A stretch of 47,950 nt of DNA from positions 1-47,950 of the forward strand of contig PDHQ01000266.1 of the NCBI GenBank assembly GCA_003339415.1, read 5' to 3'. The notes below the pieces were generated by a model. It searched no databases. It was not told where the DNA came from and worked only from the letters and a program-made list of their open reading frames with translations. This stretch comes from Ophiocordyceps camponoti-saundersi (nom. inval.) (taxonomy: Eukaryota; Ascomycota; Sordariomycetes; Hypocreales; Ophiocordycipitaceae). The translations under genes were made by a program, and so were the position numbers. Positions 33,890 through 44,099 of the stretch are shown here, piece after piece; positions within the stretch are counted from its first letter, which is position 1; every line of letters starts with the position of its first letter.

Positions 33890-35305
33890 ATGAAGGCAAA
33901 CGCGTCAATTATTCTCCTTTCCGCCCTGGCTGGCAATGCGCTTGCAGTGCCGGCTTCGCAACGTCATGATGGCAACTCCATGGCCGTGGTCCGTCGCCAT
34001 GACGCTGAAACTTCCCGCGACGCCGCGACCGAGGCCGAGGCCTTGACGAAACGCGACAACCAAGCCCAGTTGACGGCGAGCCAGGCGAACGAGCTGGCAG
34101 GACTTGTTCCCGCCCTGTTGACCGGGACCGGAAGGCTTTTGGGCTTAGGCGCGGTGCTGGATCCCGTTGCCGAACTACTCGGTGGCGCGACTCAAGACGT
34201 GATAGCAGGTGGATTGAACCTTCAGTCGGGCAAGTATGATGAAAGGGGTCTCGTCTCACGACTACTCGGACGGGTGGACAACCTTTTGTCCGGGAAGAAT
34301 TCGCTCTTGTCTGGGAATAATGCTGCGCTCGCCAACGACCTCATCAAAGGAAAGCTCAGGTCTGATCTCAAAAAGCTGAACAACAAGTACAAGCCCGATG
34401 AGGAGGGGAATGAAGACGAGGGCGATGAAATGGAGGAGGAGGAGGATAAGGACATGGACATGGACAAGGACAAGGACATGGAAAAGAAGCCATACAAGCC
34501 CAAGCCCAAGCCCAAGCCTACGCCCAAGCCTACGCCCAAGAAACCGAATTACCCCAAGCCGCCGAAGCCTACGAAGAAACCGAACCCCAAGCCCAAGCCT
34601 TCGCCCACGCCTAAGAAACCCTACCCCACGCCCAAGGAGGATGAAGCTTCCGAGTCCAACGAGGCGAACGACAACAAGACTGAGGCGGAAGAAGCGCCGG
34701 CGCCTATGCGGCTCGTCAAACGGGACGTCGAGTTCAACGCGAACAGCGTTGTGAGGCGCGCCGATAGCGTGCGGCGCGTTCATGACCATGGAAAGCATAA
34801 CATGACGGGCAAGGGTGATCATCATCATCATGATTCCAAGGCTGATGAGAAGAAGCATGAGATGGCTAAGCGCGATCATGAGCATTTCATTCCCGGAAAT
34901 CTCATCCCCCTGCTTCACAACTCTACCCGGATGGCTGAGGAGCGTCAGAAGCATGAGCCGGCTAACCGCGCCGAGCAGCGTCAAAGGCTCGTCTCTACTG
35001 ACCGCAACGACGAGCATCACAAGCACGACTCCAAGGACCACGACGACGAGCACCACGACGACGAGCACCACAAGCACGACGACGAGCATCACAAGCACGA
35101 CTCCAACGAACACGACGTCGAGCATCACAAGCACGGCTCCAAGGACCACGACGAAGAAATGAGACTGCCAGCTCACCTCAACAGCCCAATCAAGCGCTCC
35201 AATGAAAACCGGTTCTCAGACTTGGTCCGCTCCGTCAGGAACAGGACCAGGTCTCACTCCATTCTCGGACGCGCGGACTTGTCCAGCGAGAACAACAAGT
35301 CCTAG
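33890..35305 (+). CDS. Secreted His/Asp- and Lys-Pro-rich repeat protein with multiple Kex2-type sites
   Basis: An intronless frame of 471 aa. The signal peptide is about residues 1-19 (MKANASIILLSALAGNALA). Dibasic Kex2-like sites lie at RR35-36, KR54-55, KR277-278, RR289-290, RR295-296, KR327-328 and KR435-436. Regions in order: an Ala/Leu-rich helical domain (56-165); an acidic block with Met-Asp-Lys repeats (169-198); a Lys-Pro repeat of KPKP/TPKP type (201-248); a basic/polar linker with HHHH (300-330); and an imperfect DEHHKHDSKDHD-like repeat (372-422) very rich in His and Asp, suited to binding divalent metals. N-glycosylation sequons are few. Cysteine is absent from the whole protein. 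Kex2 cleavage would release several peptides or separate the His-rich and Lys-Pro domains. The function is unknown: cell wall, metal binding, or peptide precursor are all possible. Confidence 0.75.
   Translation: MKANASIILLSALAGNALAVPASQRHDGNSMAVVRRHDAETSRDAATEAEALTKRDNQAQLTASQANELAGLVPALLTGTGRLLGLGAVLDPVAELLGGATQDVIAGGLNLQSGKYDERGLVSRLLGRVDNLLSGKNSLLSGNNAALANDLIKGKLRSDLKKLNNKYKPDEEGNEDEGDEMEEEEDKDMDMDKDKDMEKKPYKPKPKPKPTPKPTPKKPNYPKPPKPTKKPNPKPKPSPTPKKPYPTPKEDEASESNEANDNKTEAEEAPAPMRLVKRDVEFNANSVVRRADSVRRVHDHGKHNMTGKGDHHHHDSKADEKKHEMAKRDHEHFIPGNLIPLLHNSTRMAEERQKHEPANRAEQRQRLVSTDRNDEHHKHDSKDHDDEHHDDEHHKHDDEHHKHDSNEHDVEHHKHGSKDHDEEMRLPAHLNSPIKRSNENRFSDLVRSVRNRTRSHSILGRADLSSENNKS
34491..34642 (+). 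repeat. Coding Lys-Pro repeat
   Basis: Tandem CCCAAG/CCTACG hexamers encode KPKP and TPKP units in the secreted protein. Such Lys/Pro-rich stretches are extended and are common in wall-associated proteins. Confidence 0.7.
35001..35157 (+). repeat. Coding His-Asp repeat
   Basis: Imperfect repeats of about 18-36 bp encode DEHHKHD and SKDHDDEHH units. The copies GACGAGCATCACAAGCACGAC and GACGAGCACCACGACGACGAGCAC are near-identical, showing recent duplication within the gene. Confidence 0.75.
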
Positions 35306-35895
35306 GGTATCTGAGTGGTGGATTTTCTATCTAAAAAAAAGGGAACTGTCAAGGCCATATGGTCGAGTTTTTTTTTCATGATTGGATGAAGGGATGATTG
35401 GGATTCTCGCCTTTTTTTTTTGTTAGTGGTGCTTTGAGACGCTTTTTTTGGTTTTCTTTTAGGTCTTAGCAATAATGAAGCTTGTTTGTCTTTGATTTAT
35501 TTGCATGTGGGTTTCTGTGTGAGGATGATGCTGGTCGGATTCATTCTTGACTTGTTTGATGGGTGAGGGTTTGAACGACAAGCCCCGGATATCAAGTAAG
35601 GTGAGGTGAGGTAAGTGAGGTGAAGTCAGGTGAGAAAGACGTCTCGCTTATCTTATCGCAAATCACGTGTCGCAAACAGCTCTACAAACCCAAGGAGCCC
35701 CTCCCTCATCCTCATCTTGATGCTCAAAAGCTGAATCAGACCCTTGAAAAAAAAAATCCAAGCCTCTCCATTCCATTCCGTCGAGCAGAAAATCCGCAAA
35801 CGCCTCCAAACGTCGACTGTCGCGCAAACTCTCCTCGCTCTCTACAGACACACACACCTCTCTCGCTTTCTCTCACCCACCACCGCGCCAGCACC
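35306..35895. other. Spacer with promoter of the SmE gene
   Basis: The first half is T-rich (several runs of 7-10 T), probably the 3' UTR and terminator region of the secreted-protein gene. A GTGAGGTGAGG-like repeat occurs near 35600-35632. A pyrimidine-rich stretch (35850-35880) leads to the SmE start codon. Confidence 0.4.
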
Positions 35896-36502
35896 ATGAC
35901 GGGCCGCGGAGGAGGAGGCGGCCGTCGCGTCTTGCTGCCGCCCATGTGAGGCAACTCCCGGGAAGACGGTTGCGATGGCGCGAATGGTGTGGCGCTGACT
36001 TTGGCAGAAACATGATTTTTAAGCTCTTGCAATCTGTGAGTTCCTACACTGTTCGCCAGCGAGTTGAGGTTGAGGAGTGCTTTTACGTTGGGCGTCTTGC
36101 GGAGAGAGGCGTTTATAGCATCTCGTGAATGGGGAGATTTTTTTTCTGACTGTTGCAGAATTCTCTTGTGCGCGTCTGGCTTTACGAACAGCTTTCTATT
36201 CGAATCGAAGGCAAAATCCGAGTACGCTCTTTGCATTCTATCTTCCTCGAAAGCGAAGCCGAAAGCGACTGAAGCTGATGGATTTAAAAAACGCAGGGTT
36301 TCGATGAATTCATGAACCTAGTCATCGACGATGCGTACGAGGTTAAGCTAGATCCTAAGAAACCGGGAGAAGAAGGCGAGGAACGGAAACCACTCGGTAC
36401 GACAACGACGATAAGACCCTTCTTCTCTGGTGGATGCTGACTCTTTGCACAGGCCAGATTCTGCTCAAGGGCGACAACGTGTCGCTGATACAAAGCATAT
36501 AG
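35896..36502 (+). CDS. SME1: Small nuclear ribonucleoprotein SmE
   Basis: Five exons: 35896-35945, 36008-36035, 36159-36221, 36297-36396 and 36453-36502 (introns 62, 123, 75 and 56 bp), giving 96 aa; human SmE is 92 aa. The N-terminus MTGRGGGGGRRVLLPP-INMIFKLLQ is followed by VRVWLYEQLSIRIEGKIRGF and DEFMNLVIDDAYEV (Sm1 motif) and ILLKGDNVSLIQ (Sm2 motif). SmE is one of seven Sm proteins that ring the Sm site of U1, U2, U4 and U5 snRNAs in the nucleus. Branch sites CTGAC are visible before three of the acceptors. The second exon is only 28 nt. The stretch between the N-terminal helix and Sm1 (QSNSLVRV) looks slightly divergent from the usual QQ(H/N)..V.I, and an acidic insert (PKKPGEEGEE) sits between Sm1 and Sm2. 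Confidence 0.95.
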
Positions 36503-37262
36503 ATGGGTTGTCGGAGCTGGGGTGTTATGGGCGAGTCGGCGGTCGCGGTCGTCACACGTCGGAGCGAGGCGGAAGCTGTTGTCGCCGTTTGTCTTTTTCA
36601 AACGATTTCTCTGAATCGCCTTCGTCGTCTGGATGAGTCGACGATGGTGGTTGTTTGACGGAGGTTGGACGCTGTCGTGTCTGGCGCGCGTGCCGTCTCT
36701 AACTAGGTACTGAGGAGACGGCGTCTTCTCTTGGAGGGTTCATGTATGACGGCGCAACGAGAAGGTGAAAGTCGTCGTGTCGGTTGTCATTTCTGCTGGC
36801 TCTCTCTGATGTTAGGGCTCAGGAGAGAAGGCCTTTTCTACGAATGTCCACCATGTGAATGTGGTTATGAACGGTTGGTGTGTTTTTCTTCTCCTCCAGT
36901 CCATAGTAGGGCAACTTCTTTGGACGACGTGCCTCCTTTTCGCCAATGCAGTTACTGCGCAACATCTACGTATCGGTATAGCTCATATAGTAGATGTTTA
37001 CGATATTGAGCTACATCTCCTAAGAAAGGCGTCATGGCAGAACAATAACACAATATCTCTCAGTCTCTCCATCTCTGCGTGAACATGAGAATCGATACAG
37101 CAGATCACGTGATGCGGATCAAAGTTGTTTCATCTCCGATCAACCTCCAATCTTCCCACCCCCCCAAGGCCGATAAGGAAAAAAATAGGGCCTACTAGAC
37201 CAACAACCTCCCCTCCATCTCGACATGCAAAGAAACCTCCTCCCCGCCCACGAGCCCCAAAG
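36503..37262. other. Spacer between SmE and Nip7 genes
   Basis: A 760-bp region with only short frames lacking domain features. A CACGTG-containing stretch (about 37105-37112, TCACGTGATG) lies about 150 bp before the Nip7 start and could be a bHLH-factor site. Confidence 0.4.
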
Positions 37263-37896
37263 ATGCGGCCGCTCACAGAGTCCGAAACGCGAACGGTGCT
37301 GAACAAGATTGCCAACTACGCCGGCTCCTCCCTCAAAGACCTCTTCGCCCCGCTGGATAAGTCTGCGAAGCCGGATCATCATGTCTTGCGCTTGTCGCGG
37401 AGTCGGGTTTACTACGTGCGTCTTTCGTTGGCGAATTTGGCTACGTCTGTTGTGCGGGAGAAGCTGCTCTCTTGCGGTACCTGCTTAGGTGCGTGACCCC
37501 CTTCCTTTTACTTCTATCGAGTCAGTGCTGATTTCAAGGGACGGGAGAAAAAAAGGCCGGTTTACGAAATCGGGGAAATTCCACCTTCACATCACGGCCC
37601 TACCCGTCCTGGCACCTATAGCGCGATATAAGATATGGCTACGACCGAATGGCGTTATGCCCTTCCTGTACGGGGGTAACATCGTCAAGGCGCATGTTGG
37701 GCGCTGGTCGCAGGATTGTCCGGAGCATTTGGGGGTTGTGGTGTATACTATGGATGACGTGCCGCTTGGGTTTGGCGTTACGGCTAAGAGTGCGGCGGCG
37801 GCGCAGCAGCTTGGTCCTACTGCTGTTGTGTGCTTTCGTCAGGCTGATTGTGGGGAGTTTTTGAGGGATGAGGATAATTTGTTTATGACGGGGTAG
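37263..37896 (+). CDS. NIP7: 60S ribosome biogenesis protein Nip7
   Basis: Two exons, 37263-37488 and 37556-37896, with a 67-bp intron (GTGCGT donor, GCTGAT branch, AAAAG acceptor), giving 188 aa; yeast Nip7 is 181 aa. The N-terminus MRPLTESETRTVLNKIANY is the family signature. FTKSGKFHLHITAL follows the splice junction, and the C-terminal PUA domain includes HVGRWSQDCPEHLGVVVY, DVPLGFGVTAKS and FRQADCGEFLRDE. Nip7 acts in the nucleolus in 27S pre-rRNA processing and 60S subunit assembly, contacting pre-rRNA through PUA. Nothing in the protein is unusual. Confidence 0.95.
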
Positions 37897-38297
37897 AAGA
37901 GTAGGGGGTTTTGGAGGGGGGTGTGTGTTTGGTGAGGGGGATTTGGTGTTGAGATGTTGAGAGGATAGGAGTCGTGATACCTGGCCATCTGAGATGTTGA
38001 TTCTGTCTGAGGCATCACGATAGACGGACGGACATCTTTCACTTCCTCTTCGTATATATCATGTGACGCTCTGGGAGGAGACTGTCTTCGAGGCTGCTTT
38101 CCGGATCACCGGACTAAGGTTACGCCGCTTCAGCGAGCCGCATCGTCAAATACCATCTCGCTTCAGAATCAGAAGCATCGTCATGATCTCGCCCGTCGCA
38201 AACCTTGTCAATCAAAACTGCGAGCCATTGCGAGAAATTCCCTAGAGCTGTAGCATATCTTCTCGACGGCTGCTCCTTTCCATACACCAAATCAGCA
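37897..38297. other. Spacer with dihydroorotase promoter
   Basis: 400 bp between two plus-strand genes. It begins G/T-rich (37900-37960, the probable Nip7 3' end). No further structure is seen. Confidence 0.35.
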
Positions 38298-39603
38298 ATG
38301 AAGCTCGCCGAAACCCACTCTCTGGAACTGCCCGCCTCGGCAGACATGCACGTCCATCTCCGGCAAGGCGACATGCTGAACCTCGTGGCACCGCTAATTC
38401 GCCAAGGCGGCGTCGACACCGTCTTCGTCATGGCAAGTCTGCAACAGCGTCAGATTGGATTCTGCTAACCGGCGTCGTCAACAGCCTAACCTCCAACCAC
38501 CGATCACCAGCGTCGCGCAAGCGCTCGAATACAGGGATCGACTTCGGGCCGTTGAACCCAACGTTCGCTATCTCATGTCGCTCTTCGTGCGCCGATACCC
38601 CTGAAGAGGGTGACGCGCCTTTGGCTCTGACTCGGCGCCAGCTTCATCCTTCCGTTACGCCTCAGGTTATCGTCGAGGCTGCTGCGGCTGGCATCGCGGG
38701 CGTCAAGATGTATCCGCAAGGTAAGCAGATGGATGAATCAGATGGATTATAAGTCTGCTGATCGCGAGGCTTACGATGATTGCAAAGGCGTCACTACAAA
38801 TTCCGATTCTGGCGTCGTCTCGGTAGACGATTACGCTGCTGTTTTTGCTGAGATGGAGCGGCAAGACCTCGTGCTGAACATCCATGGCGAGATCGCTACC
38901 GAACCTGTCGACGGCCTTTCACTCGAGGTCGCCTTCTTGCCTGTCTTGCACCGATTACACAAAGACTATCCACGCCTTCGTATCGTTCTCGAGCATTGCT
39001 CTACCGCAGAGGCAGTGGACGCCGTTCGCGCGTGTGGTCCGTCCGTCGCCGGTACAATAACGGCTCATCATCTGTACCTGACGGGGGACATGAGCCAGTC
39101 TGATCCGCTGTGCTTCTGCAAGCCCATCCCCAAAAAGCCCACCGACAGAGATGCCCTGATCCGAGCCGTGTGCAGTGGTGATGCCAAGTTCTTCTTGTGA
39201 GCCGCCCCTCACCCTCTCTCTGTACAACGCATCCGCTGACGGGGCATCGGACAGCGGGAGTGACAGCGCGCCACATCCGCTGGCTTCCAAGACAGGGTCG
39301 CAGACCGTACCGGCTGGCGTCTTTACGCAACCTTTTGCCACGCAGCTGGTTCTTCTTGCGCTGGAAGAGGCCATTGAGCGCGGAGTCGTTGCTGAAGACG
39401 ACGTTTCGCAGTATAGGTTGGAGTCGTTTCTTAGCCGGTCGGGAAGGCGCTTCTATAAGTTGCCGGATGATGCCGGGGGGGCTCGTATCTTGTTGGAGCG
39501 GAGGGACGAGAAGATTCCGCCGTACGTGGCGAGTGCTGATGATGGGCTTCGGGTTGGCTTGTCTAAAGCCGGGAGCGCCGTCTATGGCCTGCGGTGGCTG
39601 TAG
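38298..39603 (+). CDS. URA4: Dihydroorotase
   Basis: Five exons: 38298-38432, 38485-38586, 38642-38720, 38788-39196 and 39255-39603 (introns 52, 55, 67 and 58 bp), giving 357 aa; yeast Ura4 is 364 aa. It cyclises carbamoyl aspartate to dihydroorotate in cytosolic pyrimidine synthesis. Zinc-site features are present: MHVHLR (two His), GVKMYPQG (the lysine that becomes carboxylated), NIHGE, LEHC and GSDSAPH (catalytic Asp). Other landmarks are VMPNLQPP across the first junction, SLFLHPSVTP across the second, and TITAHHLYLT. The first intron begins GCAAGT rather than GT; no GT donor nearby keeps the frame, so this is a GC-AG intron. The gene ends 89 bp from the 3' end of the convergent CorA-like gene. 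Confidence 0.93.
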
Positions 39604-39692
39604 AAGGTCTGTGGTTGCGTTCTGCCAGCCTTGGCCTGTCGAAGGGCAAGTGTCTCGAGTTGATGCTACCTTGGGCAAAGTTGATGATCGGC

Positions 39693-42600
39693 CTAGACCA
39701 TGCCGACGGGCAAACTGTTACCGTTTCCACGTCTCCTCATCTCCTCACTCAAGGCAGTCCAGCCGGTGCCCGTTCCGACGCCATCTTTTCCAAAGATCGA
39801 ACTGATCTCTTGGAGGCGTTTATTCGTGTATCTGTCTTCGTGTCTCTTCTTATGCTGCTTGTCAAAGTCCTTTAGGTTCTGGGTGGCACGGGTCTTGGTG
39901 ACGACTTCATAGATGCCCAGCCAGTAGACGACGTGTCTGTAGATGACTTTGCAAGATACCGCTATCGCCGTTCTGGTCAGGCCGCTGAAGGCGATGGCTA
40001 GGGAGACTAGGATCACGACGCCGGATAAGGCGACTGGATATGTCTGTTTAGCTGTGTTTAGAGAGTGTGTGTTTGGTGACTTACACATGTATCTAAGTTG
40101 GAAACCTAGTCGCATGGGACTGTCCTTGCCTGTCATTTCCACGTTGTTCATGCCGAAGACGGTCGCGAAGAAGGATAGGGGAAGCTGTGATGTGAGTTAT
40201 GGATCGGTCTTGGAAGAGGGCGTCGTGGTTTCTTACGAAGATGATGGTGAAGACGGTAAAGACCATTATCGACCTTCCTTGAAGAGCTGCTTCGTCCGCT
40301 CTCTGGATGGCTGCCTTTGCTTCGAAGATGCCAGCCTGTTGCTGTTTGATATCAAGCAACTCCCTTAACTAGAACCAAAGCCCGCGTCAACCCACAGAGT
40401 CATAAAGTCAGAGTCATCAACTCAGAATCTCGAGCGATCGGATTCAAAAAACACACCTGCACCCTCGTCTTAAACGGTAGTTTCTCAAGCTCAATCAACT
40501 CATCACGCCTCATCTCGATATCAGCAATCAAAGCCGCAGCCCGATCTTTAACAGAATGACCCGCGTCCGGGGTAGACAAGACTGCTCTTTGGAAATCTTT
40601 AACAACGCTGAGCTGTTGATTGAAGACCTGCTGCATGATTTGTAGCTCGTCGATGATGTGCTGCGCTTCGACGAGGACGGACCATTCGAGGTGGATGTTG
40701 AGGGACTTGCGGAGGAGTTTCTCGGCTTCGAAGGAGTCGGTTATGCCTTTCAGGTCGATTGTGTTTACGTCTCTGCCGAATCTGTCGTAGATCATTGTCT
40801 TCATCTCTGCCTTTACCAACATGGTTCGTTACCTTAGGAAGAAAGCATTGGGATGAGAAGGGAGAGGAGTAAGGGGGATGTTACGAGTTCGGATATAGCT
40901 GAGCCAAAAATGGTGACGACTTCTGGTCGTAGATCTGGTGCTTTTGTTCGGTCGAAGAAGATCTTGGAGCATTCGTCTATGATGATCAGGGCCAGGTCGT
41001 ATATCGTCGTTGGCTCGTTCTCGTCCAGCGTTCCGATATGGTGACGAATAGCTCGATGAACAGCCGAAGGATCGGGTTTGTTCCGTCCCCATCTCCTCGG
41101 GAAACTCGTCAAGATGGTATCTGTCATCCAATCAGCAACAGCTCAAAAGCCAAGGCCATGGAAAACAAACTCTCATCTAAAATCCACATCCAAAGCTGAT
41201 CAACCATCACAACCCTGCCTATCCCCCCCGCCTCCATCCTAGACCTCGTCCCCCTACACACAACCTGAAGCTGATCCTGCGCCTCCGTCCTCGCAATCGT
41301 CCAGTGGAAGAACTGGTCCAGCGTCCTTCTGATATGAATCGGGGCGCTGGTCCAGAGATGTTCTCTTATTGTTCTCTCTTCTGTTGCTTCGTCAATGATT
41401 TCGAAGGCTTTGGCGGAGAACCAGAGGAGTCGGGCGAGGTCGCTGCGAGGTTGCCAGGGTTTGGACTTTGGTCTTTGCTTCGGATCTGGTTTGCTTAGTT
41501 TTATACGCCAGTTGAGGACTAGGTCTGCGAATTTGCCGCGATACCAGTCTTCTTGGCCTTCGACTTTCATGGTTTCCGTCTTGGTGATTTCTTGCTTGAT
41601 TTCTTCGTCATTTTGTCGTTTGAATAACCTTTTTAGCCTTTGAAACGAGTCTTTTCTACTCTGCTTCTCTCCCTTCTTCATCTCGTCTTTCATCTCCCGC
41701 CTTCTCTTCTCGTCGGTGGTCTGCTGAACTATCCTACACATGCGTTTCAGTCGATTCTCAATTTCCCAGTGTAAGTACGGCATCTGACATGTTTAGTTAG
41801 CCGTTCATCGTTTCAGGGGTAAGGTTGAATATGTATGTGACTGACAAAGAGACTGATGTCGTTCCCCTGACGGCCTTCAACGGGGACGAGGGAACATCTT
41901 GCTCCGATCTGACGAGCATGCGCTGGTAATCCCTGATCACCACGCTGTCGTCCCCGCCAGAGATCGTGCTTGAGTATTCGTCTCGTCTTGGATGATCTGT
42001 CTCCGCTTGAAAGCCTGTGGTTGTCAAGCTCGACGCCCTCTTCGCCGTAGTATTGCTTGATGGCAGCCTCAATCCATGCCATGTTGTTTGCCGGGAGGTG
42101 AAAGTACTGCAACATCTTCTTATTCTTGACTCGTTTCAACGGCGTCTTTTCCTTGTTGTACAATAGCTTCTGAATCTCTATCTTCTGATGAGGGAACTGT
42201 CCGTAGCACAGCGGGTTGTCGTGGCCGCCTTTTCCGCTCTCAAACGACAAATACCATCCATTGTAGCCGTAGTCTGGCTTGTCTGCGTCGAATCTGTTCT
42301 GATAGGCCATTTCTTCGCAGCACGGCTCTTCAGTCGACTGGTCCGATGTATCGAGAGATTCGTCGCTCAGTGACCAGCTTTCGGCTTCACAGCTTACTTT
42401 ACCTTTCCTCAGCAGCACGGCTTCCATAATTTGTCTATCTCGCTCCCCTATCTCGGTTGCTGTTCCTTTGCTCAGCTTTTCTCGGCAACGCTGGTAAGCT
42501 TCCATGTTCCAGCTCTCCCGCGCGTGAGCCAGCAGGGAGAGCAGAGGCTTTGCATCTTCTTCTGCTAGTTTCCGATCTTCGATAGCACTTCTGAGATAGT

Positions 42601-42787
42601 CGACGCGACCCAATTCCTTCCTGATTACATTCTTCTCGCTTTCGTTGAGACTCTGGAACAAGGACTTTCTCTCCGTATATCGGGAGAAGAGGAATTTGCC
42701 CCATGGATCTGTCGACATGTTGCATTCGGGATCCTTGTCTTTAACGAGGTAGGAGATTGATGGGCTCGTTTCTGCTGAAGACGACAT
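39693..42787 (-). CDS. CorA-like Mg2+ transporter-type membrane protein with long N-terminal region
   Basis: Seven exons: 42787-41846, 41783-41171, 41120-40885, 40804-40457, 40368-40237, 40184-40085 and 40033-39693, giving 903 aa in phase. Landmarks of the fungal CorA-like family are FMPYLHWE, HIRRTLDQFF, VVMVDQLWMWILDE, TSFPRRWGRNKPDPS and YDLALIIIDECSKIFFDRT. A coiled region follows, then helix SIMVFTVFTIIFLPLSFFATVF, the signature GMN at residues 768-770, and a second helix VVILVSLAIAF. CorA proteins are pentameric divalent-cation channels; here only the C-terminal third is channel-like. The ~700-residue soluble part is fungus-specific and of unknown role. The third intron (40805-40884, GTAACA..AGAG) is the least sure; other acceptors nearby would put stops in frame. 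An in-frame ATG at 42946 is an alternative start. Confidence 0.85.
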
Positions 42788-43856
42788 TCTGTTTCTTTGG
42801 TGGCATAAGATGTGATGACTAGAGAACCCACTAGGGAAGCAGTCAGGAGAAGGGAAGATTGCTCCTCTTGAGTTCAGTCGTATCGTAATTATCGACAGAA
42901 TCCCCTTGAACGCGTTAGCGCTGACTGTCTCAGCCTCGGAAGGCAACTCTCTGCTCAGCCAGGACGCCTTGCGAGCCGGTTTGGGGGCTGTGGAGTATTT
43001 CCATATTGTCTGTATGTAGTAAGAGACCGTATCAGAGTCTCATCGGCGACTATGTACTTGCAAAGACAGCGATATATCTCTTTTTGCTGATGCAGTAACA
43101 ACAATACCATTCCGTGTGAGTTGAAAAGTGACATGGGTGAGCTTCAGGCTGGACTCTCGGCTGAAGACGGGCAACATTCAGTTGGTCTGAAGAAGCGGCT
43201 TAGAGCTGACGGTAGCTGAACAGGGCTGTGATATGGCTGATGCAGTAGAAGGGGTAGTTCGCAGATGAGATCGTCCCAAGAGAGGGAGGTGATCTGGGCT
43301 GGTCTGTCGTGTAGCCGAGAAACACTGTAGGTGGCTGCATGTGAGCTGACAAGATGGAGAGGTGATGTGGAGGTGGGGATGCATATCTGGATGCATGTGT
43401 ATATATATAGTATGCATGCTTCTTTCTGTGATGGGGGTGAAGCCAGGATTGAGGCAGATGTAGTCCGTATATACCGATATATACGGATTATGCCTATTTA
43501 GTATGCACAGGAGCTGATGTGATGTGATGTGTTGCTGCATGCGTGTGAGGCGTCTACCCAGACAATCCCTGATAGTGTGTATATGGAGGCACATAGAGCG
43601 AGCATGTCTTGCATGCTATTGAGCTGAGCGGGCAACACCTGATAAAGGTGATCATAGTCCTGATGTGGTGATGATGACTCTGCTGGGTCTGTGTGGCTAG
43701 GAAACATGGCCGGCAGCGCTGACTAACTAGGGAAGCCTATCGATAGGGTAGGGCCTATAACAAGATGGCTATCCGTACACAATTATTTGAAGAGGACTCT
43801 CGTGGTTTATATATTATTATATAACACACCCTATAGTTTAGGCTATGCCCCACTTA
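42788..43856. other. G-skewed, gene-free spacer before the AT-rich block
   Basis: From about 43.1 to 43.72 kb the plus strand is rich in G and T and poor in C (for example 43201-43260 has roughly three times more G than C), with many TGATG/GCTGATG words. A perfect 10-bp inverted repeat with a 4-nt loop (TCCGTATATA / TATATACGGA) lies at 43464-43487. Minus-strand frames here read His/Ser/Thr-rich sequence and show no domain. Confidence 0.5.
43464..43487. repeat. Perfect inverted repeat (10-bp arms, 4-nt loop)
   Basis: Arms TCCGTATATA and TATATACGGA face each other around CCGA. It could form a hairpin. No role is evident. Confidence 0.6.
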
Positions 43857-44099
43857 GGGCTTAAGCCCGGTTAGGTTAATATATTAGATATACTAAATTA
43901 GTATAGAGGGGCTACTAAAGTTAGACTTAGTATTAGTAATATTATTACCCGATCCGTAATAGCGTACGTGCCTTAATAGGTTATACGCCTATCGCGCTAA
44001 ATTACGCGTTTTTTACGATAATAATCGATATTCCTTATAAGAGATCCTATTTAGGATCCGCTTAGCTATAATAAATACTATTATATTACCGACGCTATT

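Noticed and set aside
34262..35176. Minus-strand 304-codon frame with long hydrophobic runs that looks like a membrane protein
   Set aside because: It is the antisense shadow of the His/Asp and Lys-Pro repeats; Asp and His codons read as Val/Leu/Met on the other strand.
43178..43594. 138-codon minus-strand frame rich in His, Ser and Thr
   Set aside because: It follows from the strand-skewed composition of the spacer; an overlapping frame is similar, and there is no domain or signal peptide.
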